Source: Atherix ibis (taxonomy: Eukaryota > Arthropoda > Insecta > Diptera > Athericidae). From it: a stretch of 64,000 bases of DNA. Within the stretch, counting starts at the first letter, position 1. Every line of letters begins with the position of its first letter. Location of the stretch: assembly GCA_958298945.1 (NCBI GenBank), contig OY282606.1:88915696-88979695 (forward strand). Direction: 5' to 3'. Under the pieces are notes generated by a model that worked only from the letters and a program-made list of their open reading frames with translations, did not search any database and was not told the DNA's origin. Both the position numbers and the translations under genes were made by a program. Positions 49,786 through 61,439 of the stretch are shown one piece after another.

Positions 49786-51549
49786 AATAACAACAAAATC
49801 AATTAACAAATTGAGAAAATGCTTTAATTTTCGGTTAAACGTATTGCGAATGATTTTCAATTAAGTCTGATAGCTTTCAAACATGAAATTTGAACTTTCA
49901 AAGCTCTTAACGTACAGCATGCATGGGCCAGTTCGGTTTCAGATTGTTGATAAAATTTCGCGCCATTTACATAAATACATGTTTGTGTGATGATGGGTTT
50001 GTTGTCAGACCCGGTATATGAGAGTCCATTTTTCGGAATTTCTCAGTCTCATCTCACACGAAACAACAACAATAACTTGTATAAATAAAAGCTTTCGAGC
50101 ATAGCGAACGAATTTGCGCGAGTCGAATATGAAAAGCCAGAACACGTGAAAAATCAGAATAATCTATAATATTTTTGTTTCTCTTATATTCGCGTTTTCT
50201 CTTTCTCTTACGAGTTAGCTTTATCATTTTGGTTAAAAATTTTCTCTTCTCAAAAGTTCCATTGCTCTTTTGATTACTCTCGGAACTGTCATCGTTTAAG
50301 CGTAAATAACACGATTAAATTTGAGCGTGTGTGTATGTGACAATATATAGTAGGAGGTGTGTTTGAATTGAACTTTTTATGTGATACAAACTCAGATGAT
50401 TGTCAAACCAATACTAATGTTACCGTTTACCATAAAATTCACCATACTGTCTCACAGGTGTACAAGTTAAAGCCTACAACAGCTGTTTAGGGGGGACTAT
50501 TGCTTTTTTTTATTTTATTGCTCACGAAGCTTTCGAAAGTTATGTAAGCATTGCAGAATATAAGAAAATTGCCGCATTCTATTCTGTTCATGTTTTCATA
50601 GGATTTCCTTATCAAAACTACATGTAAATTGTAAATAAATGGATTTTTTTTTAGAAGCTACACTATTAACTTCAGATTTAGAAAGAATATGTATAAAATT
50701 TAACTAAATTGTATTATTGTGATGTTGTTCGATAATTATTAATGTATAAAATTTGATATTGTAATTCCTAATTGACTGAAAATATCAAAAACAATTTTTT
50801 TTTAGTATTAGCAAAATGTTTTCCCAAATAGTCAAATTTATAGGATTTTTGATCTTTTTATTATATATCTAAAAATATCAAAATTTATAATAGAAATTTA
50901 TTTTTATGATTTGGAACGACTCGAAATATTTATAAACAAAACAAATGGTTTTTTTTGCCGATTTAAAATTTTTTTTTTTACAAAAAATCAAAAATCTACA
51001 ATTTATAATTTTTCGCCAAACAGTCTCAAAGAATTCTGATATTATACTTAGTAGTCGCCGTGGGATATGTCTCAGTAAGAATAAAAACCCCAGCCATTAC
51101 CCCCCCCCCCCCCCCCCCCACCAAAAAAAACAATAAACTAAATTCATTCCCCAATTGATATGATATTTTGTTAAATTATATTAGAAGTATTTTTTTCTCT
51201 TGCATCAATTAAATAGAAAAATTTTATTTTAATTAAATGGAAAAATTAAAAAAAAAACAAAAATGTAGATTTAATTTTTGTTTTAAACTAAACCAAATTT
51301 TTGATAATAGCTAAACTCGTAATTATTCGTAAGTTTAAAAAAAAATATCATATTGCCTTATTGGGTGTTAGGATAAATTATGTTTTGCACTTAAATTTAT
51401 ATATTATTAATATTATTAAAATTGAAATTGAAAAAAGCTCATTTCTAATTGTTAAAATTTTGTACATTTTTAAATATTATAAGTTCAAAACTGTTGTAAA
51501 TAAGTGAGTTTATCAAACTGTGTAATTTTTGTTTTTCATTTTCGAATCG
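49786..51549. other. Unassigned intergenic DNA with a C20 run
   Basis: 49900-50480 is less AT-rich, with TATAAATAAAAGC at about 50079 and a GAGAG/CTCTC-rich segment. It could be an LTR fragment or a promoter, but nothing coding is linked to it. A perfect run of 20 C lies at 51100-51119, exceptional in this AT-rich sequence. The rest is A/T runs. Confidence 0.35.
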
Positions 51550-52245
51550 AAACAATTATAAGAAGGGGACAGAAAAGTAATGAAATTAAATTTTTTGATA
51601 TATTGATTAATGTTATCTTCCTTGAAATAGTTTCCTTGTGTAGCTATACATCGATGGAGTCATTGCTTCCACTCTTCGTTGCTGTGCTAGAAGGTTTCAA
51701 GTACATTTGCCGGCAACTCCTCGGTTACACTCTTTTGGATGTTAGCGGAAAGTGCCAAGATGACGTCTTTTCAAGTGTTTTTTTATGCGACCACAGAAGT
51801 CACATTTTCGGACATAAATTCGACGATGAATACGACCGTGTGACTAGTGGCTTTGAATCCCTCTTTCTGAGATTTTCAAATTATAACAAAACCCTTGAAA
51901 GATTCTTCATTTTCATCAGCTTAGGGTATTGAAGGATTTTCCTAGTTGTTGAAAGTCTTCCTGAGTTTCGAATGTCGAAGAAAGGCCTTCTTGTGTTTTC
52001 GATGTAGAAGGCTTTACTGATCAAAGTTTTTCTTCTACTCCTTCTCAGCCATTTAAAAATGCTTTATGCCATCGAAAAACTTGTGCTCTCTAATAAGGAA
52101 TATTCCCTATAGGCAACGTTTCGCAAGACAAACTCTCACAACTTAAAATTCAGTGCTGCATTTTTCGTAACGCATTACGAAAAAACAACTTCGCTTATTA
52201 TCCTCTAAAGGGTCATGTAATTACCGGACATAGTTAAAGCACGTC
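51550..52245 (-). mobile_element. Degraded mariner-type remnant
   Basis: The minus strand reads, across stops, LALSANIQKSVTEELPANVL, FQHSNEEWKQ and ATQGNYFKEDNIN: the C-terminal tail of a mariner-type transposase (relatives have IQKAVTEELK...W..R...C..C.GNYFEGDNI). The right end carries the AACGCATTACG block shared with 21345-21990. The catalytic domain is not legible. Confidence 0.6.
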
Positions 52246-52879
52246 CATTTATTTTTTTTTTTTTTTATTTAATTTTTCTAATGAAAATCTAAACATAAAT
52301 AAAATAAAATAAAAAGAAACTGTTTTAAATTAAAAACAAATAAAAACAAGTAAATATTTGGAAGTAACTATTTTTGTTGAAATTAAGAATAATTGTTTTA
52401 GAAATCATTTATTTCAATCAATATTTATGTACGAGTATGTATGTATATAGTTCGGTTTGGTTTGGTGTGATTTGGTTTTTTGGTAATTTACTGCATGTAT
52501 TAAAAACTAGTAAAGAGGAATTTATTGAGATTGATGATATTTGATGAAAATGTTTCCTAATTTAGAACTAGCTAATAATAATAATATTTGAAACACATTA
52601 TTATCTCCCAATCATCATCCTCCACTAGATAAGCTCACTTCTGCCAGATGATTGGGAGACTATAATAAGAACATATTTTGAATAGTAGGAAAAATAACAC
52701 TTTTTTATTGTAGTAGAAAAAGGTTGTTATACTTCAGGATTACTACTTTAAACATACATATTGGTGTAGGTTAATAAACTACATACTCAAATTTTATATC
52801 AGAATTAATAATATTAATTTTTTTTTGCTTTTTTAGAATTTGTACATATTTTTTATTTGATTTTTTTTTCCATATATTC
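52246..52879. other. AT-rich spacer
   Basis: No gene recognised. TTAGATAAGCTC and similar short words near 52600-52660 show a weak inverted arrangement (ATCATC/GATGAT-type), but no clear element. Confidence 0.35.
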
Positions 52880-54380
52880 ACAATGTAGCATTTAAATTTA
52901 GTTTAAAGTTTGCCATTTACTATCGATAAAATGTACAAAAAATATCACTATTAGCTTGATGAATACGTTAATATGTAAAATTGCCATAAATCGAGTTCTA
53001 AAAACCCACAAATGATTCTGAAGAAGCCATTGTATTCGTGAGAAAAGTGAATGCCTGGTGTGTATTTTGGTCTGAGAGTGTCATTGGCCTGTATTTCTTT
53101 GAAAATGCAGAATGAGAGACCGTAACCATCAATTCTGATTGATATTATTGGCCTTAACTTGAGGACTTTTTTCCTTAACTATTGCACGAAAGGTTCCCAG
53201 ACAGCGTAACTTTGCGATTTGGTGATATCAATTATCCTCCAAGATCGTTCGATTTGACGTCGTCGATTTTTTCTTATAGATTGCATTTATGTAGAAAATC
53301 CTCAATTGAACTTTAGGCCATTCTTCAACAAATTTTGTCTTTATTGTGCGAAAAGTCCACAGGATGGGTAATTTTGCGATTTCGTGATATCAATTATCCT
53401 CCAAGATCGTTCGATTTGACGTCGTTGATTTTTTCTTATAGATCGCATTTATGTAGAAAATCCTCAATTGAACTTTAGGCCATTCGTCAACAAATTTTGT
53501 CTTTATTGTGCGGAAACCTCCCAGGATGGGAAACTTTGCAATTTGATGATATCAATTATCCTCCAAGATCGTTCGATTTGACGTCGTTGACTTTTTCTTA
53601 TAGATCGCATTTATGTAGAAAATCCTCAATTGAACTTTAGGCCATTCTTCAACAAATTTTGTCTTTATTGTGCGAAAAGTTCCCAGGATGGGTAATTTTG
53701 CGATTTCGTGATATCAATTATCCTCCAAGATCGTTCGATTTGACGTCGTTGACTTTTTCTTATAGATCGCATTTATGTAGACAATCCTCAATTGATCCTT
53801 AGGCCATTTGTCAACAAATTTTGTCTTTATTGTGCGAAAAGTTCCCAGGATGGGTAATTTTGCGATTTCGTGATATCAATTATCCTCCAAGATCGTTCGA
53901 TTTGACGTCGTTGACTTTTTCTTATAGATCGCATTTATTAAGACAATCCTCAATTAAACTTTAGGCCATTCGTCAACAAATTTTGTCTTTATTGTGCGAA
54001 AAGTTCCCAGGATGGGTAATTTTGCGATTTCGTGATATCAATTATCCTCCAAGATCGTTCGATTTGACGTCGTTGACTTTTTCTTATAGATCGCATTTAT
54101 GTAGAAAATCCTCAATTAAACTTTAGGCCATTCTTCAACCAATTTTGTCTTTATTGTGCGAAAAGTTCCCAGGATGGGTAATTTTGCGATTTCGTGATAT
54201 CAATTATCCTCCAAGATCGTTCGATTTGACGTCGTTGACTTTTTCTTATAGATCGCATTTATGTAGACGATCCTCAATTGAACTTTAGGTCAAGTAATGG
54301 CTGACTTACTAAAAATTTATCTAAAATTACTTCAAAATGATGAAGTCCTACAAAAAATCTCGTGAATTTTAAGCAATATA
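52880..54380 (+). mobile_element. Family A transposon remnant hosting a satellite array
   Basis: The plus strand is transposase-derived throughout. Before the array it reads NPQMILKKPLYS, then VIGLYFFENAE-like and ETVTIN across frames (the catalytic-core region), then LHERFPDSVTLRFGDINYPP. The array follows, and after it the last unit continues past YVDDPQ-like sequence into CTTTAGGTCAAGTAATGGC, resembling the C-terminal part of other copies. The transposase is interrupted many times and inactive. Confidence 0.75.
53190..54295 (+). repeat. 162-bp tandem array derived from transposase coding sequence
   Basis: Seven successive occurrences of the word AAGATCGTTCGATTTGACGT start at 53241, 53403, 53565, 53727, 53889, 54051 and 54213, each exactly 162 bp after the previous one. 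Each unit encodes, in the transposase frame, CEKFPGWVILRFRDINYPP then RSFDLTSL, a shift, and YVENPQ-like sequence. The junction jumps back to EKFPG. 162 bp equals 54 codons, so the original frame is regained in each unit. Units differ by only a few substitutions (GTCGTCG/GTCGTTG, TGGGTAAT/TGGGAAAC, ATGTAGAAA/ATTAAGACA), which implies recent amplification. The outermost left unit is the most divergent and closest to the parental transposase (RFPDSVTLRFGD). Confidence 0.95.
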
Positions 54381-55800
54381 ACAAAATAAAAATATCATCA
54401 ATATCTGGATTTTAATTGTATTTTAAGTTTGCTTGCCAAAGCGTAAATTGGATAATCCTTAATTTTGGGGTATAATTCAAAAGGAAACTCGAGAACATAC
54501 CCAAAAAAAAAATATGTAACAACGGAATTTACAAAAAAATGTTTTTTTTTTTTAGAATCTAAAAGATTTTTTTTGAAAGTTTTTATTTGGCAGTGAATTT
54601 TTTAATAATATTTTTTCTCTGTAAAGTCACTTTTAATTTAAAAATCTTTATTTTACTCTTAAGATATTTGTCTTCTTTTTTTTTAAGGAAAACTTCTCAT
54701 TTTTCTTTGTATTTTAATTTATGGTAGTTACAATATTTGCACTAAAATTGATCGAGCATAAAAATCTCTTCTATATTGTAGCAACTATTGAAGTTGATAA
54801 AATGAGTACGTGTAGGGTATACCGACCGTGTTGGTCGCTTTTTACTGTCGGATCGGTTGATGGTGATGATGATGTTGATGATGATGATGATCGTCGGTGT
54901 TCTAGTATTTATTGGAGTACGTCCGGAGTCTGGCATTATTTATGCCACTTTTTTGTGTATGCAAATTATAAATTTAGTTAATACACTACATGCATACACA
55001 GACCATCCAGCCTCATCTGCCAATTTATTCTATGTTGTACTGCACTGCACTGTACTGTACTGTACTGTACTGTATGTGTCTCCCGCGTATGAATGAAAAT
55101 AATTTAGTTGCGAAGTTTTCCATTGCAATTGTCTACGTTGCTATTGTACAGTTCGCGTTGTTTGTTGTTGGAGATTTAAAGAATACTAGGAAAAATCCGC
55201 ATTTGCATAATGCCACACTCAGAATGGAACCTGTGAAAATCGGTGTTTCCCGACTCAACAACCGAAGGCATTTTTGAACTCATTCAATGACAACGTGTGT
55301 ATACGGAGTACTGGCAGTAGTCGATGATTGTGATGAGCGCACAGCCATAGCATACACGGCCGACGACCATCAGCAGCGCATAATCGTACGTACGAGTATG
55401 TACAGCTGTAACGAAGTACGTAGTAGAATCGGGACTCCCGCTACCGTATCCCCGTGGATCCAGCTATTATCGAAAAGTTTGCGGCAGCAAACATAGTTGG
55501 AGCTGTAGCTGTTGCCGTAGCTGTGACGTTAGTAGCAGTAGTCAAAGCCGCTGTCCGTAGCCGTGGTCATGGTCGTAGTGGTAGAGGTGGATAGTCAGAA
55601 TGTTGCTGGCACAAACACACCAAATGGAAAGAGTGAAGATGTTTTTAACCTGCTTATGTGTAGTTGGGAACTGAATGCCTCTGCCGTGTCGAGCTTTTCA
55701 GTATCGTTTTGGTAGTTGTCGAGTATTTATCGACTTAGAATCAGTCGGCTAAAGAATTGTACTTCCGTAAACCCGGTATACTATTATAATTTCAAATAAC
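54381..55800. other. Intergenic, less AT-rich region with microsatellites
   Basis: Contains GAT/GTT trinucleotide repeats at 54857-54893, a CTGTA pentamer repeat at about 55040-55072 and GTAGCT/GTAGCC-rich sequence at 55500-55600. The higher GC content and position upstream of the Musashi-like exon make it a candidate promoter or enhancer area. No transcription start can be assigned. Open frames here are explained by the repeats. Confidence 0.4.
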
Positions 55801-58800
55801 ACAAAATATTAAAAACGTTCTTAAATATATAATATTATAAATAATATTAATAATTTCTTAATAAAATATTGTATAAGATTAAACATATTCATTAATCTAA
55901 ATAAAATAGAGAAAGTTTTTTTTCTTTTTTTTCTTTTTAAATCAACTATATTAGTATATCTTAAAAAGAATAGTTAAAAGAAATTTTTCAAATTGTTTTT
56001 TTCTTTTTTTTTTATCAACAAAAAAAAGATCTTGTTTTTAATTTAATAGCAAATATTATATGAGCAATGTCAAAAAATAATAAACAAATTTATTGGGATT
56101 ATAATCATAACTGAAATTTAATTAATAATCATAATAACAAGTAATATTAATATTTTTTTTTATTATAAAAAAATTAAAAATATTACCAAATCCAATGTAA
56201 CAAAATTGTTCTATTAAATGCAAAAATACATTTTGTTTTTGAATAATTTTATAATTATTTTATAAATTAATAATATATTTTTTTTTATACTAATTAGTTA
56301 GGACTATAGTCAAGTTGAAAGCTTGAGTATGGTTTGTACAAAAATATTTTTCTTTAAAACTTTTTCGAGAATAATTTATGCAATATTATAAAATTGTTAA
56401 TATTTAAAAAGGACTAAATTGAAATTTATAATTTTTTTTTAGAAATTAACTATTTTTCTAATAAACTGTATTTTTGAAAAACTTTCTTTAACAATATGAT
56501 TAAAAAAAAAGTAATATAATCAAATTCATCACGTGCACTATTCTATTAGTTAAAAAAAAAGAAGATAAAATAGTTTTTTTTCGCCATGCAAAAACCATTA
56601 GTAAATATTTAATAGAAATTTTTTTGGGGGCTATAAGGGGACAAACTACAAATAATAAACAATATTTATATGCATATGTAGTATGTATGTTGATCGATAT
56701 TAGATTTTCTATCTAATTTTGTTCGAAATGGAAATGGTAGAAAATTTTTAAATAAACAATTTGCGACGGTATTTATTTGTTTAATTTTTTTTATTTATTT
56801 ACAAAATTTATATTGACATTTCGTTAAAAATGAAAATAAAGGAAAATTTGTTCAATTAGAATTAATGACGTTTGAAAAAAAAGGGGGTTACCATTGTAAG
56901 TTAACAACTGGGTTCACCGAAAATGTAAACGTACACGTGTATTGGTTAGTTTTGGTTTTTCTGACAAATAACACCACCTCCTCTCTAAGCCGGTAAAGTT
57001 CAGATAATCAGATTCGAGTGAAAATATTAATTAAGATTCCATTAAAAATGCCATAATATTGGAGAGAAATATTCTATTATTATTTATTATTTTTTGTATG
57101 GAAGAATTGGTAGTAATTTCTATATTTAAAACTATTCATTTTATGTTAATTTCACTTTATTTCCTTGTGCTACTACTAATTACACGATGATAACCGGCAT
57201 TTTTCGGCGGGCATTCATTCAATCTTTTTAGGGTATGAATTTTTTATCGTTATTAATTATCTAATACATATTAGGTTTTTTTTTTTTTAGAAGTCCATGT
57301 GACATTTTCTGTATAATTTTTGTAATCAAGATTATTACAAATTTTGCACAAGTAGAACATACATCCATGTATATGAATGTATTCCGACTTTTTTTTAAAT
57401 ATTATATCATGTTAATAATGCTAGAAAGGAAAACCAAAAAAAATTAATAAAACAAATCTATGTTAGAATAATTTAAAAGAAGGATAATAACAGGTAAAGA
57501 AAACCATTGTAAAGGTTACCGTCTTTAAGTTGAAAAGGTTATTAACTGATGGTATATGTTATTAATTTTCTATTTTTTATTTATAAGAATATTTAATAAT
57601 AAGTACATAATAATAATAATAACAATAATAAATAATTTTCTAATTTTTCTCCAGTTCTAGATACTTCTTAGATTAGTTTTCTTTTTCTCTTGATGTTTGT
57701 TTTTTGGAGATAATTTCTAACAATTATAATAAATTCTATTTATTTAAAAAAATAAAAATAAATATTTATATATAAATATATAAAAAAAAAATTCAACATA
57801 AAATTTCTAAATAAAAATCAAATAGAATCAATCCAAATAAAACATCAATAAATAAATCAAAATTAAAAAAAAAAAAACAAAACTATATTAAAAATTATAA
57901 TAAAACAAATTTTTTTTTGCTATAATTTTTTTGTTGTTCTAATACTATAAATAATTTATCAAATTATAATAAATAAAAAGTAAAACAAAAAAAAACTAAT
58001 AATAAAATTTTTAAAAATAGTCAAAATAAAAAAAAAATTATCAATATTTTTTAAGTATAATTCTAAGTGTTATAAAATAAATGAAATTCCTCTAAAAAGT
58101 GTGCTAAAATTGGCTAAATTTTCTATAAGATTTGCAATTTGATTTTAAGAAAAGTGATTTTATTTTATATAAAAAAAAATAGAAAAAAATTAACACACAA
58201 TATAAAAACCCGAAAATAATAATAATAAAAAAAATAATAATTATAAAGCCAAATATATAAATTTAAGATAAAAAATAATAATAAAATCATATTTAATTAT
58301 AATAAATATTAGAAAAGTCAATATTTATAAAAAAATAAAAATAAAAATATCGTAATTGACCAAAAACAAAAAAAAAAAAAAAAACAACAAAAATCTAGTT
58401 TAAGATTGAAACAATTTTTCATTAAAAAAAAGTATACGCGTCTTTAAAAGAAAATTTAGTAATTGAAAAATTTATAATTAAGGAGACACAACGTAATTTT
58501 TTTTGTACATAAAATATATTAAAAAAAAAAAAATTATATACTATTTATTATAAATACAAAAATAAAAATATATATAAGAAGAAAATTGTGCGTGTGTGTG
58601 TTTTTTTCATCTTCGAAAATTTTATTGTTAATGTGCGAAAATTGCCTTGTTCCTTAAGTGTTAAGTGAATGAAAAGAACTGTTTTTTTAACATATACCAA
58701 AATCGGAAGTTTTTTTTTTTTATTATATAAAATATTTATAATATAAGCGATTAAAAAAAAAATTATTAAAAAAGTGCGTAAGAATATATTTTTAAGCTTT

Positions 58801-59060
58801 ATTAATAAGAATAAGCGACACTATATCGTCTTAAGTGTTATTCGTCTTAAGTGTTAAAAAAAAAATTAAAAAAAAGTTGCCGTCTTTTTACTACTTTAGT
58901 AGAAATTAAGTGAAATTTTTAAAATTTTTTATTATATTATTTTGTAATTAAAAAAGAGACATAATAATAATAATAATTTTAAAGAAAAGAATATAAATTA
59001 AGAAATTAGGAGAAATTATTTTAATCGTACAAAAGAAAAAAAAAAAACTTATTTAAAAAC
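55801..59060 (+). other. Very AT-rich leader upstream of the Musashi-like exon
   Basis: Almost pure A/T with many ATA, AATA and poly-A/T tracts and essentially no coding capacity. The last part (about 58600-59060) contains AAGTGTTAAGTGAATG-type sequence, often seen in fly 5' leaders, and reaches the ATG at 59061. It is likely to contain a long 5' UTR and/or a 5' intron of that gene. Confidence 0.4.
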
Positions 59061-59134
59061 ATGATGGAGCATCAGAATCATCAAGAACTTGTCGTTGCTA
59101 GAACTTCACCAGCTGAGGTGCCAAACGACCCCGG
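59061..59134 (+). CDS. Rbp6: First coding exon of a Musashi/Rbp6-like RNA-binding protein
   Basis: An ATG directly after the AT-rich leader opens MMEHQNHQELVVARTSPAEV followed by PNDPG, and the frame runs into a consensus donor GTAAGT at 59135 after two bases of a Gly codon. The ending P-N-D-P-G is what precedes the first RRM (KMFIGGLSWQT) in insect Musashi-family proteins such as Drosophila Rbp6; vertebrate MSI1/MSI2 have a similar HDPGK/HDPCK junction. The RRM exons would lie beyond the window, consistent with the very long introns typical of this gene. Assignment rests on this 24-residue exon alone, so the name is tentative. The upstream in-frame sequence contains stops. Confidence 0.6.
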
Positions 59135-61429
59135 GTAAGTTGAATTGAAAATTTTTGCGCCAATAATTTCGAGAGGATTTAGTCCTTTTCAAACTGTACC
59201 TTCCGGCTGTGGATGGCGTTTTCAAACAAATTTCTGGGTTTAGCGAATCTTTTAAAGCTATGCGTGTTATGTTCTTCGACCTTTGCAAATTGTTCGTTGT
59301 GCCCAATTTCTATATGTACAATACAATACTTATGTGTACGAGCGAACGAAAAGCACATATTATTGCGTCGGTATTTTATACGTCGGGTAATCTGTACAGT
59401 TGAATTCCATTTGGGCAAAATTTCTATCGTTTTATACAATCAAAATAATAATATTTTTTTTTTCTTTGTGGATTACTCGCATGTTATTGTTGTTTTCTTA
59501 TATGGGTAAAAGTTGTGGGAAAACAATGAAGTGGTGTTGTTTATAATCGCATTTGGGAACACGCGACGTAACGATGCGCAAAGCTACCCGAACAGTACCA
59601 GTAACTGGGAACCATCGTCAACAAACCGACCCGGCTTACTGGTTCTACAATAGTTGCTGTTGCTGCTACTGTTGCCGCCGCTGTTGCTACTGCCAATACC
59701 GATGTTGATGCTGATGCTGATGCTGAAGCCGCTATTACTGTCATAGCTGCTGTTGATGGTGCTTTTCGTTTTCGAGGATTCCTGTTGTTCGTTTAGATAA
59801 TTTATGGACAATAGAAAACTAAAAGTGTGAATGTATGTTTCCGATTGAATATTTATCCATTCGTGGGAGGAATATGCGTGCGAAAGCGTAAAAGTATACG
59901 TTTTGTATTGAAGTAGGACAACAACAAAATATTATGGCTAAGATACATGAATCCGTGAGGTGGTGAATTTGGTAAAGCTCCTTGTATACTCATTAATAAG
60001 TACAAGTCTGAATACGCTGTGTGAAAATGTTACGATTTTACCACACACTATATAAATTACACGTGTCCATTTTTGGTTGTAGAAGTTATTGAATTCTGCA
60101 AAAAGATCCTATGCTATATTATGGATTTCTGAAAATATTCACCTATTGATATGTCAAGGCTATTAAATTTTATATTAAACGAAAATACCAAAAAGAAAAA
60201 AAAACAAATTCATGTGAAAATATATGGAAAATAGGAAAACTTTCAACTTTATGCAAATAGTGCTATTAAATCATTTCTAGTACAATGTGTGCTAGATTAT
60301 TACAGACCATTTGGTGTTAATGCACACACCATAAAGGCAACGTGTACTTTATATCCTGCGTGTCCTGAAGTCATACCGGCTAGCAAAATGTTTCTAGCCG
60401 TGGGCATACTTGTTAACATTCGGATTTAGATTAACTTTGGACCACAACAATGCATTTGACGTACGCACATCTCTTCGTGTTTAACATTTGAACTATGATT
60501 ATGGCATGATCCTTGTTTTTCGCAGGATTTCATAGTCAGCTGAGTGAAAACCAAACAGTCTGTAAGGGGTTTTGTTGACATGGAATCGATCTTTTAGAAC
60601 TTGATTGCTGAAATACCTAAAACAGCATTAGTAAATTGATATGGCATCAATTTATGTACACGTGGTCAAGTTGGGCTATTGGCAGCATTGAAGATGATTT
60701 TTTTTTTATTGTAAAGTTCTTATAATTTTTATATATACACATACACGTATATGTAAATATATATTTAAGCTTCCGTTTAATTGGATTTTGGAGAAAACTC
60801 TTTCAAAAAATATTGCATCATTTGGCAAATATTCCCAGATTATTCAATATAAGCCCAATTTCCTATCCTTTGAATTTTTTGTCCTTTAATTTTCAATTGC
60901 GAATGGTATCCTTAAATGAAGATATATATAAGTCAAAATCATAGACAGCTATTAGGCTATTTTATATAATGTTACATGTTACTTATATTCTGCGAAAGAT
61001 TCATTAAGTTGAATGATAATTGTAAATAATTATCCAGAATAACCAAATGGGAATATAATGATTAGTATTAATTATCTAATAGAAAATAGGAAGTATGTTT
61101 CTATCTACAAATGTATGTGCAATGTATATGAACAGATGGAAATAAATTTGTATAGAAGTTTTTTTAATATTCACTTTTGATTTAATTAATTTAACAAGAC
61201 TATATTATGCAAATATTAAATAACTTAAAAAATAATAAAATGTAAGTGATTTTTAAAATTTTTTGTTAATTACTATTTTAAATATAAAATAGTTTGTTTT
61301 ATATATAAAAAGCATAAAATTTTATGTAAAACGGTTATCCAATTTGTGATTTTGAAAAGAAATTCTAATAAAACTGTCATAAAATTAAGATTTAAATAAA
61401 ATATATACTTAACTTTACCATTATATAAG
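59135..61429 (+). other. Presumed first intron of the Musashi-like gene
   Basis: Starts with GTAAGT. A GCT/GTT/GAT trinucleotide tract at 59650-59760 opens Ser/Ala-rich minus-strand frames that are not credible genes. The remainder is AT-rich, with mixed-composition patches at 59820-60700. No additional splice-bounded exon was recognised. Confidence 0.45.
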
Positions 61430-61439
61430 TAAAATAAAA

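Noticed and set aside
49900..50480. LTR retrotransposon long terminal repeat
   Set aside because: A TATA-like word and a GC shift are present, but no matching second LTR, primer-binding site or gag/pol frame was seen.
53190..54295. CRISPR-like array
   Set aside because: Units are contiguous 162-bp repeats without unique spacers, in eukaryotic DNA, and encode transposase fragments.
54857..55277. Frames including a membrane-like MNENNLVAKFSIAIVYVAIV stretch
   Set aside because: They start in GAT and CTGTA microsatellites. The short hydrophobic segment has no homologue that I recognise and no further support.
59541..59811. Minus-strand Ala/Ser-rich frames
   Set aside because: Products of a GCT/GTT/GAT trinucleotide tract within a presumed intron.
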